DNA from: Clostridium grantii DSM 8605
Lineage (GTDB): Bacteria; Bacillota; Clostridia; Clostridiales; Clostridiaceae
Direction: 5' to 3'
Assembly: GCF_900129965.1 (NCBI RefSeq)
Contig: NZ_FQXM01000033.1
Span: forward strand, 1-40,154
Length of the DNA: 40,154 bases
Shown here: positions 7,047 through 15,386 of the stretch, in pieces
How positions within the stretch are numbered: position 1 is the first letter of the stretch
How the letters are laid out: every line of letters starts with the position of its first letter
Program-made: the position numbers and the translations under genes
The notes under the pieces: model-generated
Databases searched by the model: none
Told to the model about the DNA's origin: nothing
What the model saw: only the letters and a program-made list of their open reading frames with translations

Positions 7047-8447
7047 TTAATCGATTTTTTTCCATCTAACACCTTGAGGAGTATCTTCCAAAACTATACC
7101 CTCTGCTTTTAGAATATCTCTTATTTCATCTGCTCTTGCCCAATTTTTTTCTTTTCTTGCCACTTGTCTTTGTTCAATTAAATTTTCAATATCCAAGCTA
7201 ATATCACACACAGTTGAGTCCTGTAAAAGAGATAATGATTTTCCTAACTCCCTTATTAAATCAAGACATGCTTTAGCTAATTCGCTAGATGAATCTATAG
7301 TTACATTTGTATTAATATCTTTAATTAAATCAAAGATTATAGATATAGCATCAGCAGTATTAAAGTCATCATCCATTTTTTCAATAAATTTTTCTTGATA
7401 TGAACCCAAACCTGCTAAATATATGTTTTCTTCATCTGTTAAGGTTACAGATGAAACCTCTTCTATCAATCTCTCCAAATTTCCTATAGCATTATACAAT
7501 CTTTCTTTAGATGCTTTAGCACTTTCAAGTAAATCATCGCTAAAATTTAGTGGAGTTCTATAATGAGCTGAAAGCATAAATAATCTTATAACCTCTGCAT
7601 CATATCTTTTTAAAATTTCTCTAGCTGTAAAAAAATTATTTAAAGACTTTGACATTTTCTTGTTTTCTATATTCAAGTAAGCTGAATGCATCCAATAATT
7701 AGAAAAAGTTTTGCCATTTCTAGCTTCACTTTGTGCTATTTCATTTTCGTGATGTGGAAATTTCAAATCTGCTCCGCCAGCATGTATATCTATAGTTTCA
7801 CCTAATAATTTATTAGCCATACAAGAGCATTCTATATGCCATCCTGGTCTCCCTTTTCCCCAAGGGCAATCCCACGAAGGTTCTCCTGGCTTTTCGCTTT
7901 TCCATATAGCAAAATCCATAGGATCTCTTTTTCTTTCATCAACTCTTATTCTTGCACCTGCTTGAAGGTCGTCTAAATTTTGACCAGATAACTTACCATA
8001 TTCATTGAATTTTTTTGTATCAAAATATACATCTCCATCAATTTCATAAGCAAATCCCTTTTCAATTAAACCACTTACAAACAAAATTATTTCTTCCATA
8101 TATTCTGTAGCAGTAGGACTAAATGTAGCTCTTTCTATACCTAATGCATCTGCATCTTGGAAGTATTCTTTAATAAATCTTTCTCCTAGTTCTTTAACTG
8201 TTATTCCTTCATTATTCGCTCGATTAATCATCTTATCATCAATGTCTGTAAAATTTTGAACATAGTTAACTTTATATCCTGAATATTCAAAATATCTTCT
8301 AACAGTATCAAACACAATAAAAGTTCTTGCATTTCCTATATGAAAATAGTCATATACCGTAGGTCCACAAACATACATACTAACTTCTCCAGCTTTTAAG
8401 GGAATAAATTCTTCTTTTGTTCTTGTCATAGAATTAAATATCTTCAT
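7047..8447 (-). CDS. cysS: Cysteinyl-tRNA synthetase
   Basis: A class I synthetase, 466 residues, charging tRNA-Cys in the cytoplasm. It shows the Zn ligand Cys27 in MYVCGPTVYD, the HIGH-like motif YFHIGNAR at 35-41, the second zinc region ECSCMANKLLGETIDIHAGGADLKFPHHENE and the KMSKS loop (NKKMSKSLNN) near 264-273. The C-terminal helical anticodon-binding domain is complete. ATG with GGAGGG upstream overlapping the end of ilvA; the gap is 13 bp. In many Firmicutes cysS and mrnC are adjacent, and here they are separated by a terminator and the IS. Probably read from the T-box promoter upstream of proS. Confidence 0.98.
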   Translation of the reverse strand: MKIFNSMTRTKEEFIPLKAGEVSMYVCGPTVYDYFHIGNARTFIVFDTVRRYFEYSGYKVNYVQNFTDIDDKMINRANNEGITVKELGERFIKEYFQDADALGIERATFSPTATEYMEEIILFVSGLIEKGFAYEIDGDVYFDTKKFNEYGKLSGQNLDDLQAGARIRVDERKRDPMDFAIWKSEKPGEPSWDCPWGKGRPGWHIECSCMANKLLGETIDIHAGGADLKFPHHENEIAQSEARNGKTFSNYWMHSAYLNIENKKMSKSLNNFFTAREILKRYDAEVIRLFMLSAHYRTPLNFSDDLLESAKASKERLYNAIGNLERLIEEVSSVTLTDEENIYLAGLGSYQEKFIEKMDDDFNTADAISIIFDLIKDINTNVTIDSSSELAKACLDLIRELGKSLSLLQDSTVCDISLDIENLIEQRQVARKEKNWARADEIRDILKAEGIVLEDTPQGVRWKKID

Positions 8448-8460
8448 AAAAAACCCTCCA

Positions 8461-9675
8461 TTAACTGATTATTTCTAATTTATACTCTTCTTTCTTCAAA
8501 GCTTCTAATATATAAATAGAATGCTCTTTAGACTCTGTTTCTATTTCAAATATTACATCTGCATACTCTAAGCCTTTTTCTTCCCATGTCTTTTCTTGTC
8601 TTACCTTAATAATATTAGCTCCTAAAGTGCCTAGTTTTGTTATAAAGCACCCTAACTGACCAACCTTATCTTTAATCTCAACAGTAAATGATATTCTTCT
8701 TTTTAGTAGCACTAACTGTCGCTCAATTATTTTAGACACCATTGCAATATCAATATTTCCTCCACTAATAAGCGAAACAATATTTTTATTGGACATAGGA
8801 ATTTTATTTGCTAGCAAAGCTGCCAAGGTCACAGCGCCAGCCCCTTCTGATACTAATTTCATTCTTTCCATCAATATAAAAATAGCATATGCAATTTCAT
8901 CTTCTGAAACTGTAACTACTCGATCTACATACTTTTTTATATATTCAAAAGTAATATCTCCTGGTGTTTTTACAGAAATACCATCTGCCAAAGATTTAAC
9001 TCCTGGAAGAGTTGTAATTTTTTTATTTGCTAACGAAACCTTAGTTGATGGAATTATTTCAGCCTCAACTCCAATTATAATTATTTCCGGTTTCAACATC
9101 TTAGCTGCTGTGGCTATGCCTGAAATCAATCCTCCACCGCCAATAGGAACTAAAATTACATCTACTTCTGGCAACTTATCTAATATTTCAAAAGCTATGG
9201 TTCCTTGACCAGCAATAACATCTTCATCATTAAAAGGATGTACAAATGTTACTCCTTCTTTTTCCCTTATCTCCATTGCCTTATTAAAACATTCATCATA
9301 TACTTCACCATATTTTATAACATTGGCTCCGTATCCTAATGTGGCCTGTATTTTCGCTAGCGGAGCTGTTAAAGGCATAACTACGGTTGCCTCTACACCA
9401 AAAGAAGTAGCTGCATAAGCTACTCCTTGAGCATGATTTCCCGCTGACGAAGCTATAACACCTTTTCTTCTTTCATCACAATTTAGTTCTGCTATTTTAT
9501 TATAAGCGCCTCTCAACTTAAATGAGCCTGTTTTTTGTTTATTTTCACATTTAAAATAAATATTATTCCCAGTGAGTTTTGAAAAAGTGCTTGAATAAAG
9601 TAATGGTGTATCTCTTACTACTTCCTTTAAATTCTCCCTAGCTTTTTCAAAACAACTTAAATCATTAAGTTTCAT
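8461..9675 (-). CDS. ilvA: Threonine ammonia-lyase (threonine dehydratase)
   Basis: A PLP-dependent enzyme that deaminates threonine to 2-oxobutyrate, the entry to isoleucine synthesis or to threonine fermentation. The 404 residues contain the Schiff-base Lys53 in KTGSFKLRGAYNK, the substrate loop SSAGNHAQG near 76-84, the glycine loop PIGGGGLISG and SGGNIDIA. A C-terminal ACT-like regulatory domain (about 325-404, RISFTVEIKDKVGQLGCFITKLG) marks the roughly 400-residue form; the short catabolic TdcB lacks the full regulatory half. Biosynthetic versus catabolic role cannot be settled from sequence. Its place between proS and cysS puts it apparently under the proline T-box. Confidence 0.93.
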   Translation of the reverse strand: MKLNDLSCFEKARENLKEVVRDTPLLYSSTFSKLTGNNIYFKCENKQKTGSFKLRGAYNKIAELNCDERRKGVIASSAGNHAQGVAYAATSFGVEATVVMPLTAPLAKIQATLGYGANVIKYGEVYDECFNKAMEIREKEGVTFVHPFNDEDVIAGQGTIAFEILDKLPEVDVILVPIGGGGLISGIATAAKMLKPEIIIIGVEAEIIPSTKVSLANKKITTLPGVKSLADGISVKTPGDITFEYIKKYVDRVVTVSEDEIAYAIFILMERMKLVSEGAGAVTLAALLANKIPMSNKNIVSLISGGNIDIAMVSKIIERQLVLLKRRISFTVEIKDKVGQLGCFITKLGTLGANIIKVRQEKTWEEKGLEYADVIFEIETESKEHSIYILEALKKEEYKLEIIS

Positions 9676-9714
9676 AAGATTTCTCCTTATAATATAATAT
9701 TAAAAAAATATATA

Positions 9715-11412
9715 TTATGCTTTAAATTCTTCTTGGATTTTACTTATAACCTGGGATAAAAGGACTTCTTCCTTATTCTGATTTCTTCTAAGTTTGTATT
9801 CAACAAGCCCTTCTGAAATGCCTTTCCCAACTGTAACTCTTATAGGAATACCTATTAAATCAGCATCTTTAAATTTAACACCTGGTCTTTCTTTTCTATC
9901 ATCTAATAGAACTTCTATTCCAAGGGATTTAAGTTCATTATAAAGATTTTCTGCTGCTTCCATTTGTTCTTGTTTTTTATCTGAAATAGGAACTACAACT
10001 ACATGGTATGGAGCTACTGACATTGGCCAGATTATACCATTTTCATCATGGTTTTGTTCAATTATAGCTGCCATAGTTCTATTTACTCCTATACCATAAC
10101 AACCCATTATTAAAGGTTTATTAGAACCATCTTCATCTGTAAATGTTGCTCCCATAGATGCTGAATACTTAGTTCCAAGTTTAAAAATATGTCCAACTTC
10201 TATTCCCCTGGCAATAGTAATTTTTTCTCCGCATTTTGGGCAAGTATCTTCAGCTGTAACTTTTCTAAAATCTCCAACTTGACCCGAAAAATCTCTTCCA
10301 TAGTTAACATTAGTATAGTGGTATCCAGTTTTATTAGCACCAATTATAAAATTATACATACTCGCTACTTCTTCATCTATAAATACAAAATCAGCTTTTA
10401 TATTTATAGGACCTGCAAAACCAACTTCTGCATTTGTAACTTTTTTAACCATATCTTCATCAGCCATTTCAAAATTAACTGCCCCACCTATGGCATTTAC
10501 TATTTTAACTTCATTCGCTTCTCTATCTCCTCTTATAACCACTGCTACTGACTTACCATCAGCATTGAATATAAGCGTTTTAGCAAATTTCTTTGATGAA
10601 GTTTTAAAAAATCCTATTAATTGCTCTATTGTTTTTACATTTGGAGTTTCAACTTCTTCAAGAGATTTAAATTCCTCTTCTTCAGCTTTTTCACTAGTAG
10701 ATGGTGCTTTTTCCATATTGGCTGCATAATTGCAACTATTACAGAAAACAACTTCATCTTCTCCAAACTCAGACTTAACCATGAATTCTGCCGAACCAGA
10801 CCCCCCCATGGCACCAGAGTCAGCTTCTACCGCTGAACATGTCATTCCACATCTTTGAAATACATTAACATAAGCTTCATACATTTTATTATATGAAATA
10901 TCCAAACCTTCTTCATTCATGTCAAAACTATAAGCATCTTTCATTACAAACTCTCTAGATCTCATAACCCCAAATCTAGGACGTCTCTCATCTCTATACT
11001 TTGTTTGTATTTGATATAAATTTACCGGAAGTTGCTTATATGACTTAATAGTAGATCTTGCAATATCTGTAAATACTTCCTCATGTGTAGGTCCCAAGCA
11101 GAATTCTCTATTATTTCTATCAGATAACCTAAACATCTCTGGTCCAAAAACATCCCATCTACCAGATTCTCTCCATAATTCTGCTGGTATTACTGCTGAA
11201 GCCAAAAATTCTTGTGCACCTGCATTGTCCATTTCTTCTCTTATAATGTTCTCTATTTTCTTTAAAGTTCTTATACCAAATGGCATATAATTGTAGATAC
11301 CTGACGCCATTTTTCTCATCAATCCAGCTCTAAGCATTAACTGATGACTTGGTAATTCTGCTTCAGCAGGAACTTCTCTTAAGGTTGTCATTAACATATT
11401 TGATAATTTCAC
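9715..11412 (-). CDS. proS: Prolyl-tRNA synthetase (bacterial type)
   Basis: A class II synthetase, 565 residues, of the long bacterial form with an inserted editing domain (about 230-390). Motif 1 lies in FGIRTLKKIENIIREEMDNAGAQEF, motif 2 in YRDERRPRFGVMRSREFVMKDAYSF, and motif 3 in YGIGVNRTMAAIIEQ. The start is GTG at 11410-11412 with an AAGGAGG site nine bases upstream. A T-box leader precedes it and ilvA and cysS follow at short distances, implying one operon regulated by tRNA charging. Confidence 0.98.
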   Translation of the reverse strand: MKLSNMLMTTLREVPAEAELPSHQLMLRAGLMRKMASGIYNYMPFGIRTLKKIENIIREEMDNAGAQEFLASAVIPAELWRESGRWDVFGPEMFRLSDRNNREFCLGPTHEEVFTDIARSTIKSYKQLPVNLYQIQTKYRDERRPRFGVMRSREFVMKDAYSFDMNEEGLDISYNKMYEAYVNVFQRCGMTCSAVEADSGAMGGSGSAEFMVKSEFGEDEVVFCNSCNYAANMEKAPSTSEKAEEEEFKSLEEVETPNVKTIEQLIGFFKTSSKKFAKTLIFNADGKSVAVVIRGDREANEVKIVNAIGGAVNFEMADEDMVKKVTNAEVGFAGPINIKADFVFIDEEVASMYNFIIGANKTGYHYTNVNYGRDFSGQVGDFRKVTAEDTCPKCGEKITIARGIEVGHIFKLGTKYSASMGATFTDEDGSNKPLIMGCYGIGVNRTMAAIIEQNHDENGIIWPMSVAPYHVVVVPISDKKQEQMEAAENLYNELKSLGIEVLLDDRKERPGVKFKDADLIGIPIRVTVGKGISEGLVEYKLRRNQNKEEVLLSQVISKIQEEFKA

Positions 11413-11437
11413 AGTGTTTTCCTCCTTAAATTTCCAA

Positions 11438-11647
11438 TAAAATAAAATAAACCCACCCTAAAGATATTAGGGCGAGTTATCGCGGTACCACCTAATTTTG
11501 AACTAATTACATCTTAACGGACTATCCGGTAGGTTTTTCCTACAGCTCAAAAGTTGGTTCAAAACTCACAAAAATCTTTCAGCCTTGGATTTTTTCTCTA
11601 TTATAGTTTCTACTTATCTTTTTCATCGCTCATATATTAACTTTTGT
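11438..11647 (-). promoter_or_regulatory. T-box leader, probably proline-specific
   Basis: On the minus strand the T-box core TTAGGTGGTACCGCG (about 11478-11492) is clear. It is followed by a 10-bp terminator stem (CTCGCCCTAA with TTAGGGTGGG) and a T-rich tail (about 11440-11472). Further upstream are a GTAGG...CCTAC hairpin, a CGG...CCG hairpin, an AGTA-type element (AAGTAGAAAC) and a probable specifier CCA in TTGAACCAAC, which would read tRNA-Pro. Uncharged tRNA-Pro would favour the antiterminator and allow transcription of proS-ilvA-cysS. The T-box call is firm; the specifier is my inference from position, sequence and the first gene. Confidence 0.92.
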
Positions 11648-12370
11648 GTTTTTATTATACTGCGGCTGTTTTTTTATGTCAATGTTACAGATATTTCGAA
11701 GCAATTTTTCCCCTATATACAAATCCTCAGGAGTAGTTATTTTAATATTATTATAACTGCCCTCATAAAGGTAAACATTATGATAATATGTTTCTACAAT
11801 CATAGTATCATCTGTTGCCTTGAAATTTTCTTCAAGAGCTTTTTTATGACAATTACTAATCAATTCATATTTGAAACATTGTGGTGTTTGAACTAAAAAT
11901 AATTTTTCTCTTTCTAATGTAGTTTCAGACATATTAAAATTATTCATGATTTTAATAGTATCTTTAGGCTTAACTCCACAAGCTGCTGCCCCATAGAGTT
12001 TAGCAAATTTTATACCCTGTGAAATAACTTCACCAGATACGAAAGGCCTCGCTCCATCATGTATTAAAACCACATCACAATGGTCTAATTCCTTTAGTCC
12101 ATTAAATACAGATTCTTGCCTTGTTTCTCCACCATTTACTGTTTTCTTGATTTTTTTAAAACTATACTTTTCTATTATATTTTCTTTAAAGTAATCTATA
12201 TCCGTTTCTGAAAGTACTAAAACTATATCATCAACCAATTCATTGTCTTCAAAAGCTTTAATAGTATAATATAAAATTGGCTTTTCATCTAGAAGTAAAA
12301 ACTGTTTATTAATATTTGCTTTCATTCTAGTTCCACTACCACCAGCCATAATTAAAGCAGTATTTTTCAT
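11630..12370 (-). CDS. ispD: 2-C-methyl-D-erythritol 4-phosphate cytidylyltransferase
   Basis: Third step of the MEP isoprenoid pathway: CTP plus MEP gives CDP-methylerythritol. The 246-residue protein opens with the nucleotide-binding signature IMAGGSGTRMKANINKQFLLL. It also has the HDGARPFVS motif near 106-114, TPQCFKYELI and TDDTMIVE. Start ATG with GGGAG upstream. It follows the yacL-type gene by 12 bp, a common Firmicute pair (yacL-ispD). Its 3' end contains the promoter for the next transcription unit, which constrains the last codons. ispF, often the next gene, is absent here. Confidence 0.95.
   Translation of the reverse strand: MKNTALIMAGGSGTRMKANINKQFLLLDEKPILYYTIKAFEDNELVDDIVLVLSETDIDYFKENIIEKYSFKKIKKTVNGGETRQESVFNGLKELDHCDVVLIHDGARPFVSGEVISQGIKFAKLYGAAACGVKPKDTIKIMNNFNMSETTLEREKLFLVQTPQCFKYELISNCHKKALEENFKATDDTMIVETYYHNVYLYEGSYNNIKITTPEDLYIGEKLLRNICNIDIKKQPQYNKNTKVNI
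11654..11682 (-). promoter_or_regulatory. Consensus SigA promoter of the T-box operon, inside ispD
   Basis: Minus-strand -35 TTGACA (11677-11682), 17-bp spacer, -10 TATAAT (11654-11659): a full consensus match. It lies within the last 20 codons of ispD and would start RNA near 11647, at the 5' edge of the T-box leader. Confidence 0.85.
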
Positions 12371-12382
12371 ATTATAAACTCC

Positions 12383-13465
12383 CTACTTTTTTTGTTTTGC
12401 AAAAATCATTCTTCCTGCTGCAGTTTGAAGAACTGAAGTAACTATAACATCCATAATTTCATTAATATGTCTTCTACCACCTTCAACAACTATCATAGTT
12501 CCGTCATCTAAGTAAGCAATTCCTTGTTCTTGTTCTTTACCATCTTTTATTATTTGAATTGTCATCTCTTCACCTGGTAAAACTACTGGTTTAACTGCAT
12601 TAGCAAGTTCATTGATATTCAAAACTGGAACTCCTTGAACAGCAGCAACTTTATTTAAGTTATAATCATTTGTTACAACTTTTCCTTTTAAAACTTGAGT
12701 TAATTTAAGTAATTTGGCATCAACTTCTGCAATTTCCGGAAAATCTTTATCCGTAATTAAAACATCCATTTCAGAATCCTTTTGAATTTTACTTAAAATA
12801 TCTAACCCTCTTCTACCTCTGTTTCTTTTTAATCCATCAGATGAATCTGCTATATGTCTTAATTCATCTAATACAAAATTAGGAATAACCAATGTTCCTT
12901 CTATAAAACCCGTTTTAGTTATATCCAATATCCTACCATCTATTATTACTGACGTATCTAGTATTTTAGGTACCCCTTTGCATTTCTGCTTAACTCTTTT
13001 GTCCTTTGGCTCATTTGTTTTTCTTAAATTTTCAAATAAATTTATTAAGTCATCTTTTTTCTTTATAGCAATTTCTGCTCCTAAAGAAGCCATAATAATT
13101 GCCACGATTATTCCAATAATTATGCCTAATACCCCTAATTTAGTTAACATATTTATAAATACACCTGAAATGATTAATCCAACTGTTGCCCCAAAGGTAA
13201 CAATCAAAATATCCTCTCCCGATCTTTTCTGAATGCTTTCTTCGAAATATGCCATTCCTTTGCTTATAAGTCTGTTAATAAAAGGTGATATTAAAAATAA
13301 AATAAGTCCGCTTAATAAAATAGTAAAACCAATAAATAAAGCTTTATTTAGTTCTCCCGATATAAAAGAAGTTACCGCATCAATTCTTAGTAATGTGGTT
13401 CCAATAAAATATCCCACAACAAGTCCTGCTGCTGTAAACAATCCTCTTAAAATCTTATCAAACAT
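12383..13465 (-). CDS. yacL: YacL-type membrane PIN/TRAM domain protein
   Basis: A 360-residue protein when started at the ATG at 13463-13465, which is preceded by AAGGGGGC; the longer frame adds 18 residues with no good ribosome-binding site. The N-terminal part has about four hydrophobic membrane segments (LFTAAGLVVGYFIG, LFIGFTILLSGLILFLI, ILIVTFGATVGLIISGVFI, VLGIIIGIIVAIIMASLG). Next comes a PIN nuclease-like domain starting ILDTSVIIDGRI (about residue 168) with acidic residues conserved, then a C-terminal TRAM segment (VVLPGEEMTIQIIKDGKEQEQGIAYLDDGTMIVVEGG). Family members form hexameric PIN assemblies; the cellular substrate is not known. Confidence 0.93.
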   Translation of the reverse strand: MFDKILRGLFTAAGLVVGYFIGTTLLRIDAVTSFISGELNKALFIGFTILLSGLILFLISPFINRLISKGMAYFEESIQKRSGEDILIVTFGATVGLIISGVFINMLTKLGVLGIIIGIIVAIIMASLGAEIAIKKKDDLINLFENLRKTNEPKDKRVKQKCKGVPKILDTSVIIDGRILDITKTGFIEGTLVIPNFVLDELRHIADSSDGLKRNRGRRGLDILSKIQKDSEMDVLITDKDFPEIAEVDAKLLKLTQVLKGKVVTNDYNLNKVAAVQGVPVLNINELANAVKPVVLPGEEMTIQIIKDGKEQEQGIAYLDDGTMIVVEGGRRHINEIMDVIVTSVLQTAAGRMIFAKQKK

Positions 13466-13539
13466 GTTTTTGCCCCCTTCCTGTAATTTTAAATGAATTT
13501 TTAGTTTTATTAAATTCATTACTTTTTACCATTAATATC

Positions 13540-13568
13540 AATATATATGAATCTATCCATTAAATCAA
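13540..13568 (-). promoter_or_regulatory. Likely promoter of yacL-ispD
   Basis: Minus strand TTGATT (13563-13568), 17-bp spacer, TATATT (13540-13545), about 75 bp upstream of the yacL start. In such AT-rich DNA this is a moderate call. Confidence 0.45.
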
Positions 13569-13772
13569 TATTAATTATTTTATTTAATAGTTTATTTACT
13601 AATATTTAATGTTTTTCTCTTATTCATTGAGTGCTTCTATATTATAGCCATAAATTTACACTATTATCCCCCTATAAAAATAAAGTATTTTGATTTATTA
13701 TAATAATTGTACAAACAATTACATCATAATGAAATTTCTTCATAATTAAGTTTCCCAATAAATATTAACTAT
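13569..13772. other. Intergenic region, little seen
   Basis: The 379-bp gap between yacL and the next gene holds the two promoters listed separately. The remainder is very AT-rich. A small inverted repeat TAATTGT-ACAA-ACAATTA lies at 13704-13721 and could be an operator. I see no ORF or RNA gene. Confidence 0.4.
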
Positions 13773-13802
13773 TTGACAAATTAATCCTTTGATATTTATA
13801 AT
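13773..13802 (+). promoter_or_regulatory. Promoter of the 13845 gene
   Basis: Perfect -35 TTGACA (13773-13778) and perfect -10 TATAAT (13797-13802) with an 18-bp spacer, about 40 bp before the ATG. Confidence 0.75.
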
Positions 13803-13844
13803 TGAAGTAGCTATTAAATATTCATTAAATAAGGAGTTGTTCCT

Positions 13845-14246
13845 ATGAAAGACGTCATATTTGACCATTACCAAAATGCAGTAAGTGATAGTTTATTACG
13901 CCATAAAAGCCTTTTAGATATAATGACCAAACTTGAAGAATCCCAAGCTAAAATCAATAGATCTTTAGCAAAATCTGTTACAAACTGTGGTTGCATTGAA
14001 ATAAAAGCTACAAAACAACATATACCTGAAAATAAAGAACCCCAGGCTGATGACTATAATAAATATTTCGATACTCACTTAAAAGGTAAATTGTGCGATG
14101 AGTGCAGAGAAAATATTGAAGATGAAATTGGCAATGATTTATTTTATCTTGCATCACTTTGCAACTTATTAGATTTAAATTTATATGATATTCTTTTAAA
14201 AGAGTATAATCAAATTGCAACACTTGGAAAATACTCAATGAAGTAA
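13845..14246 (+). CDS. Conserved clostridial protein of unknown function with paired cysteines (MazG-like helix region)
   Basis: A 133-residue cytoplasmic protein with ATG start and AAGGAG upstream. The N-terminal half is helical (FDHYQNAVSDSLLRHKSLLDIMTKLEESQAKINRSLAKS). A C-x-C at 48-50 and a C-x-x-C at 84-87 could together hold a metal. The C-terminal third, IEDEIGNDLFYLASLCNLLDL followed by LLKEYNQIATLG, resembles the helical acidic motif of MazG-like nucleotide pyrophosphohydrolases (E-x-E-x-G-D/N-x-L). That is a visual resemblance and not a proven function. It stands alone with its own consensus promoter and a terminator shared with disA. No signal peptide or membrane segment. Confidence 0.85.
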   Translation: MKDVIFDHYQNAVSDSLLRHKSLLDIMTKLEESQAKINRSLAKSVTNCGCIEIKATKQHIPENKEPQADDYNKYFDTHLKGKLCDECRENIEDEIGNDLFYLASLCNLLDLNLYDILLKEYNQIATLGKYSMK

Positions 14247-14264
14247 CCACATTATATATTAACC

Positions 14265-14305
14265 AAGTATAGCACAAAATAAACCTTTTATTTTGTGCTA
14301 TACTT
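14265..14305. terminator. Bidirectional terminator between the 13845 gene and disA
   Basis: A 19-bp perfect inverted repeat (14265-14283 with 14287-14305) around a 3-nt loop, with A/T-rich inner arms. It serves two convergent genes. The disA stop codon (14298-14300) lies inside the right arm. Confidence 0.85.
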
Positions 14306-15362
14306 GTTTATCTATCATTATCTGCTCTCTTAATCTTCTCAATCCATTTCTTATAGCTTTCGCTCTTGCTTCCCCAATACCTTCTACTTGGTCTAGTTCT
14401 TCACATGAAGCATCCATTATTGTGGTTAATTTATTGAAATTTTCTATTAAATTTTCTATAACATTTGTTGGTATCCTAGGAATTTTAGTTAACATCCTAT
14501 ATCCCCTTGGTGATATCAATGTGTCCACTAAAGGCACTCCTAGATATCCTAAATGCTTAGATATATTATCTAAATCTAACAATTCTTCCGAACTCATTTT
14601 CTGAATATGTTCATATATTTTATCACTTTCTAAATTATCTTTGTGATAATCCCTTATTAATAAAATTCCATCCTCTTCAACAGTTCTAATCAATTCACTC
14701 ATCTGCATAGATATCAATCTACCTTCATTTCCTAATTCGCAAATATGTTTTTCAATTTCGTCTACAATCCTCATCAACATTTCAGTTCTTTGTATAGCAG
14801 TAATCACATCAAATAAAGTAACTAAATCTTGAAATTCTAATAAATTTAAATTTCCCATTACCTTATCTAGAACCACAGCATATTTTTCTAGTGTTTGTAA
14901 TGCTTGATTTGCCCTTGCCAAAACCACATTACTATCCCTTAAAACATACTTAACCGCTTTACTATAAACCGAAATCATATTTCTTCTTTGTGAAATAGCT
15001 ATAACCACACACCCTGTTTGTTTTGACACCCTATGAGCAGTTCTATGCCTAGTTCCAGTTTCATATGTGGGTATGGTAAAATCTGTTATTAATTGAGTAT
15101 TTGCAAAAAGAATTTTTTTTGCATCACTACTTATAACTATAGCCCCATCCATTTTAGCCAGTTCATATATATATGATGGGCTATATACAGAATTAATATT
15201 AAACCCTCCATCTACAAGTTTTAATACCTCATCAGTATCACCAATAACAATAAGTGCTCCCGTTTTAGCTCTTAATATGTTTTCAAGACCTTCTCTCAGC
15301 GAAGTACCTGGTGATAGTTGCTTTAAAATTTCCATTAACTTTTTATCTTTTTCTATTCTCAA
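14298..15362 (-). CDS. disA: DNA integrity scanning protein / diadenylate cyclase DisA
   Basis: Makes c-di-AMP from two ATP and scans DNA for branched structures; in Bacillus it links DNA damage to delay of sporulation. 354 residues. The DAC domain (about 1-140) carries DGA at 72-74 and GTRHRTAHR at 103-111, both intact. A helical linker and a C-terminal helix-hairpin-helix domain (EELDQVEGIGEARAKAIRNGL) follow. The start is TTG at 15360-15362, preceded by GGGAGG at suitable spacing. It lies 24 bp downstream of radA, its usual partner, and they are probably co-transcribed. Confidence 0.97.
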   Translation of the reverse strand: MRIEKDKKLMEILKQLSPGTSLREGLENILRAKTGALIVIGDTDEVLKLVDGGFNINSVYSPSYIYELAKMDGAIVISSDAKKILFANTQLITDFTIPTYETGTRHRTAHRVSKQTGCVVIAISQRRNMISVYSKAVKYVLRDSNVVLARANQALQTLEKYAVVLDKVMGNLNLLEFQDLVTLFDVITAIQRTEMLMRIVDEIEKHICELGNEGRLISMQMSELIRTVEEDGILLIRDYHKDNLESDKIYEHIQKMSSEELLDLDNISKHLGYLGVPLVDTLISPRGYRMLTKIPRIPTNVIENLIENFNKLTTIMDASCEELDQVEGIGEARAKAIRNGLRRLREQIMIDKQV

Positions 15363-15386
15363 TTTATTCCTCCCGTAAATACACTT

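Noticed and set aside
10189..10836. Plus-strand frames inside proS
   Set aside because: Shadows of the well-conserved ProRS reading frame; low-complexity and without start signals.
13704..13721. TAATTGT/ACAATTA inverted repeat as a regulator site
   Set aside because: Short and AT-only apart from one G/C pair; such repeats arise by chance in this DNA, so not called as an operator.
14008..14277. 89-codon minus-strand frame opposite the small Cys-rich gene
   Set aside because: Antisense to a gene with a clear promoter and ribosome-binding site; no upstream signal of its own and it extends into the terminator.
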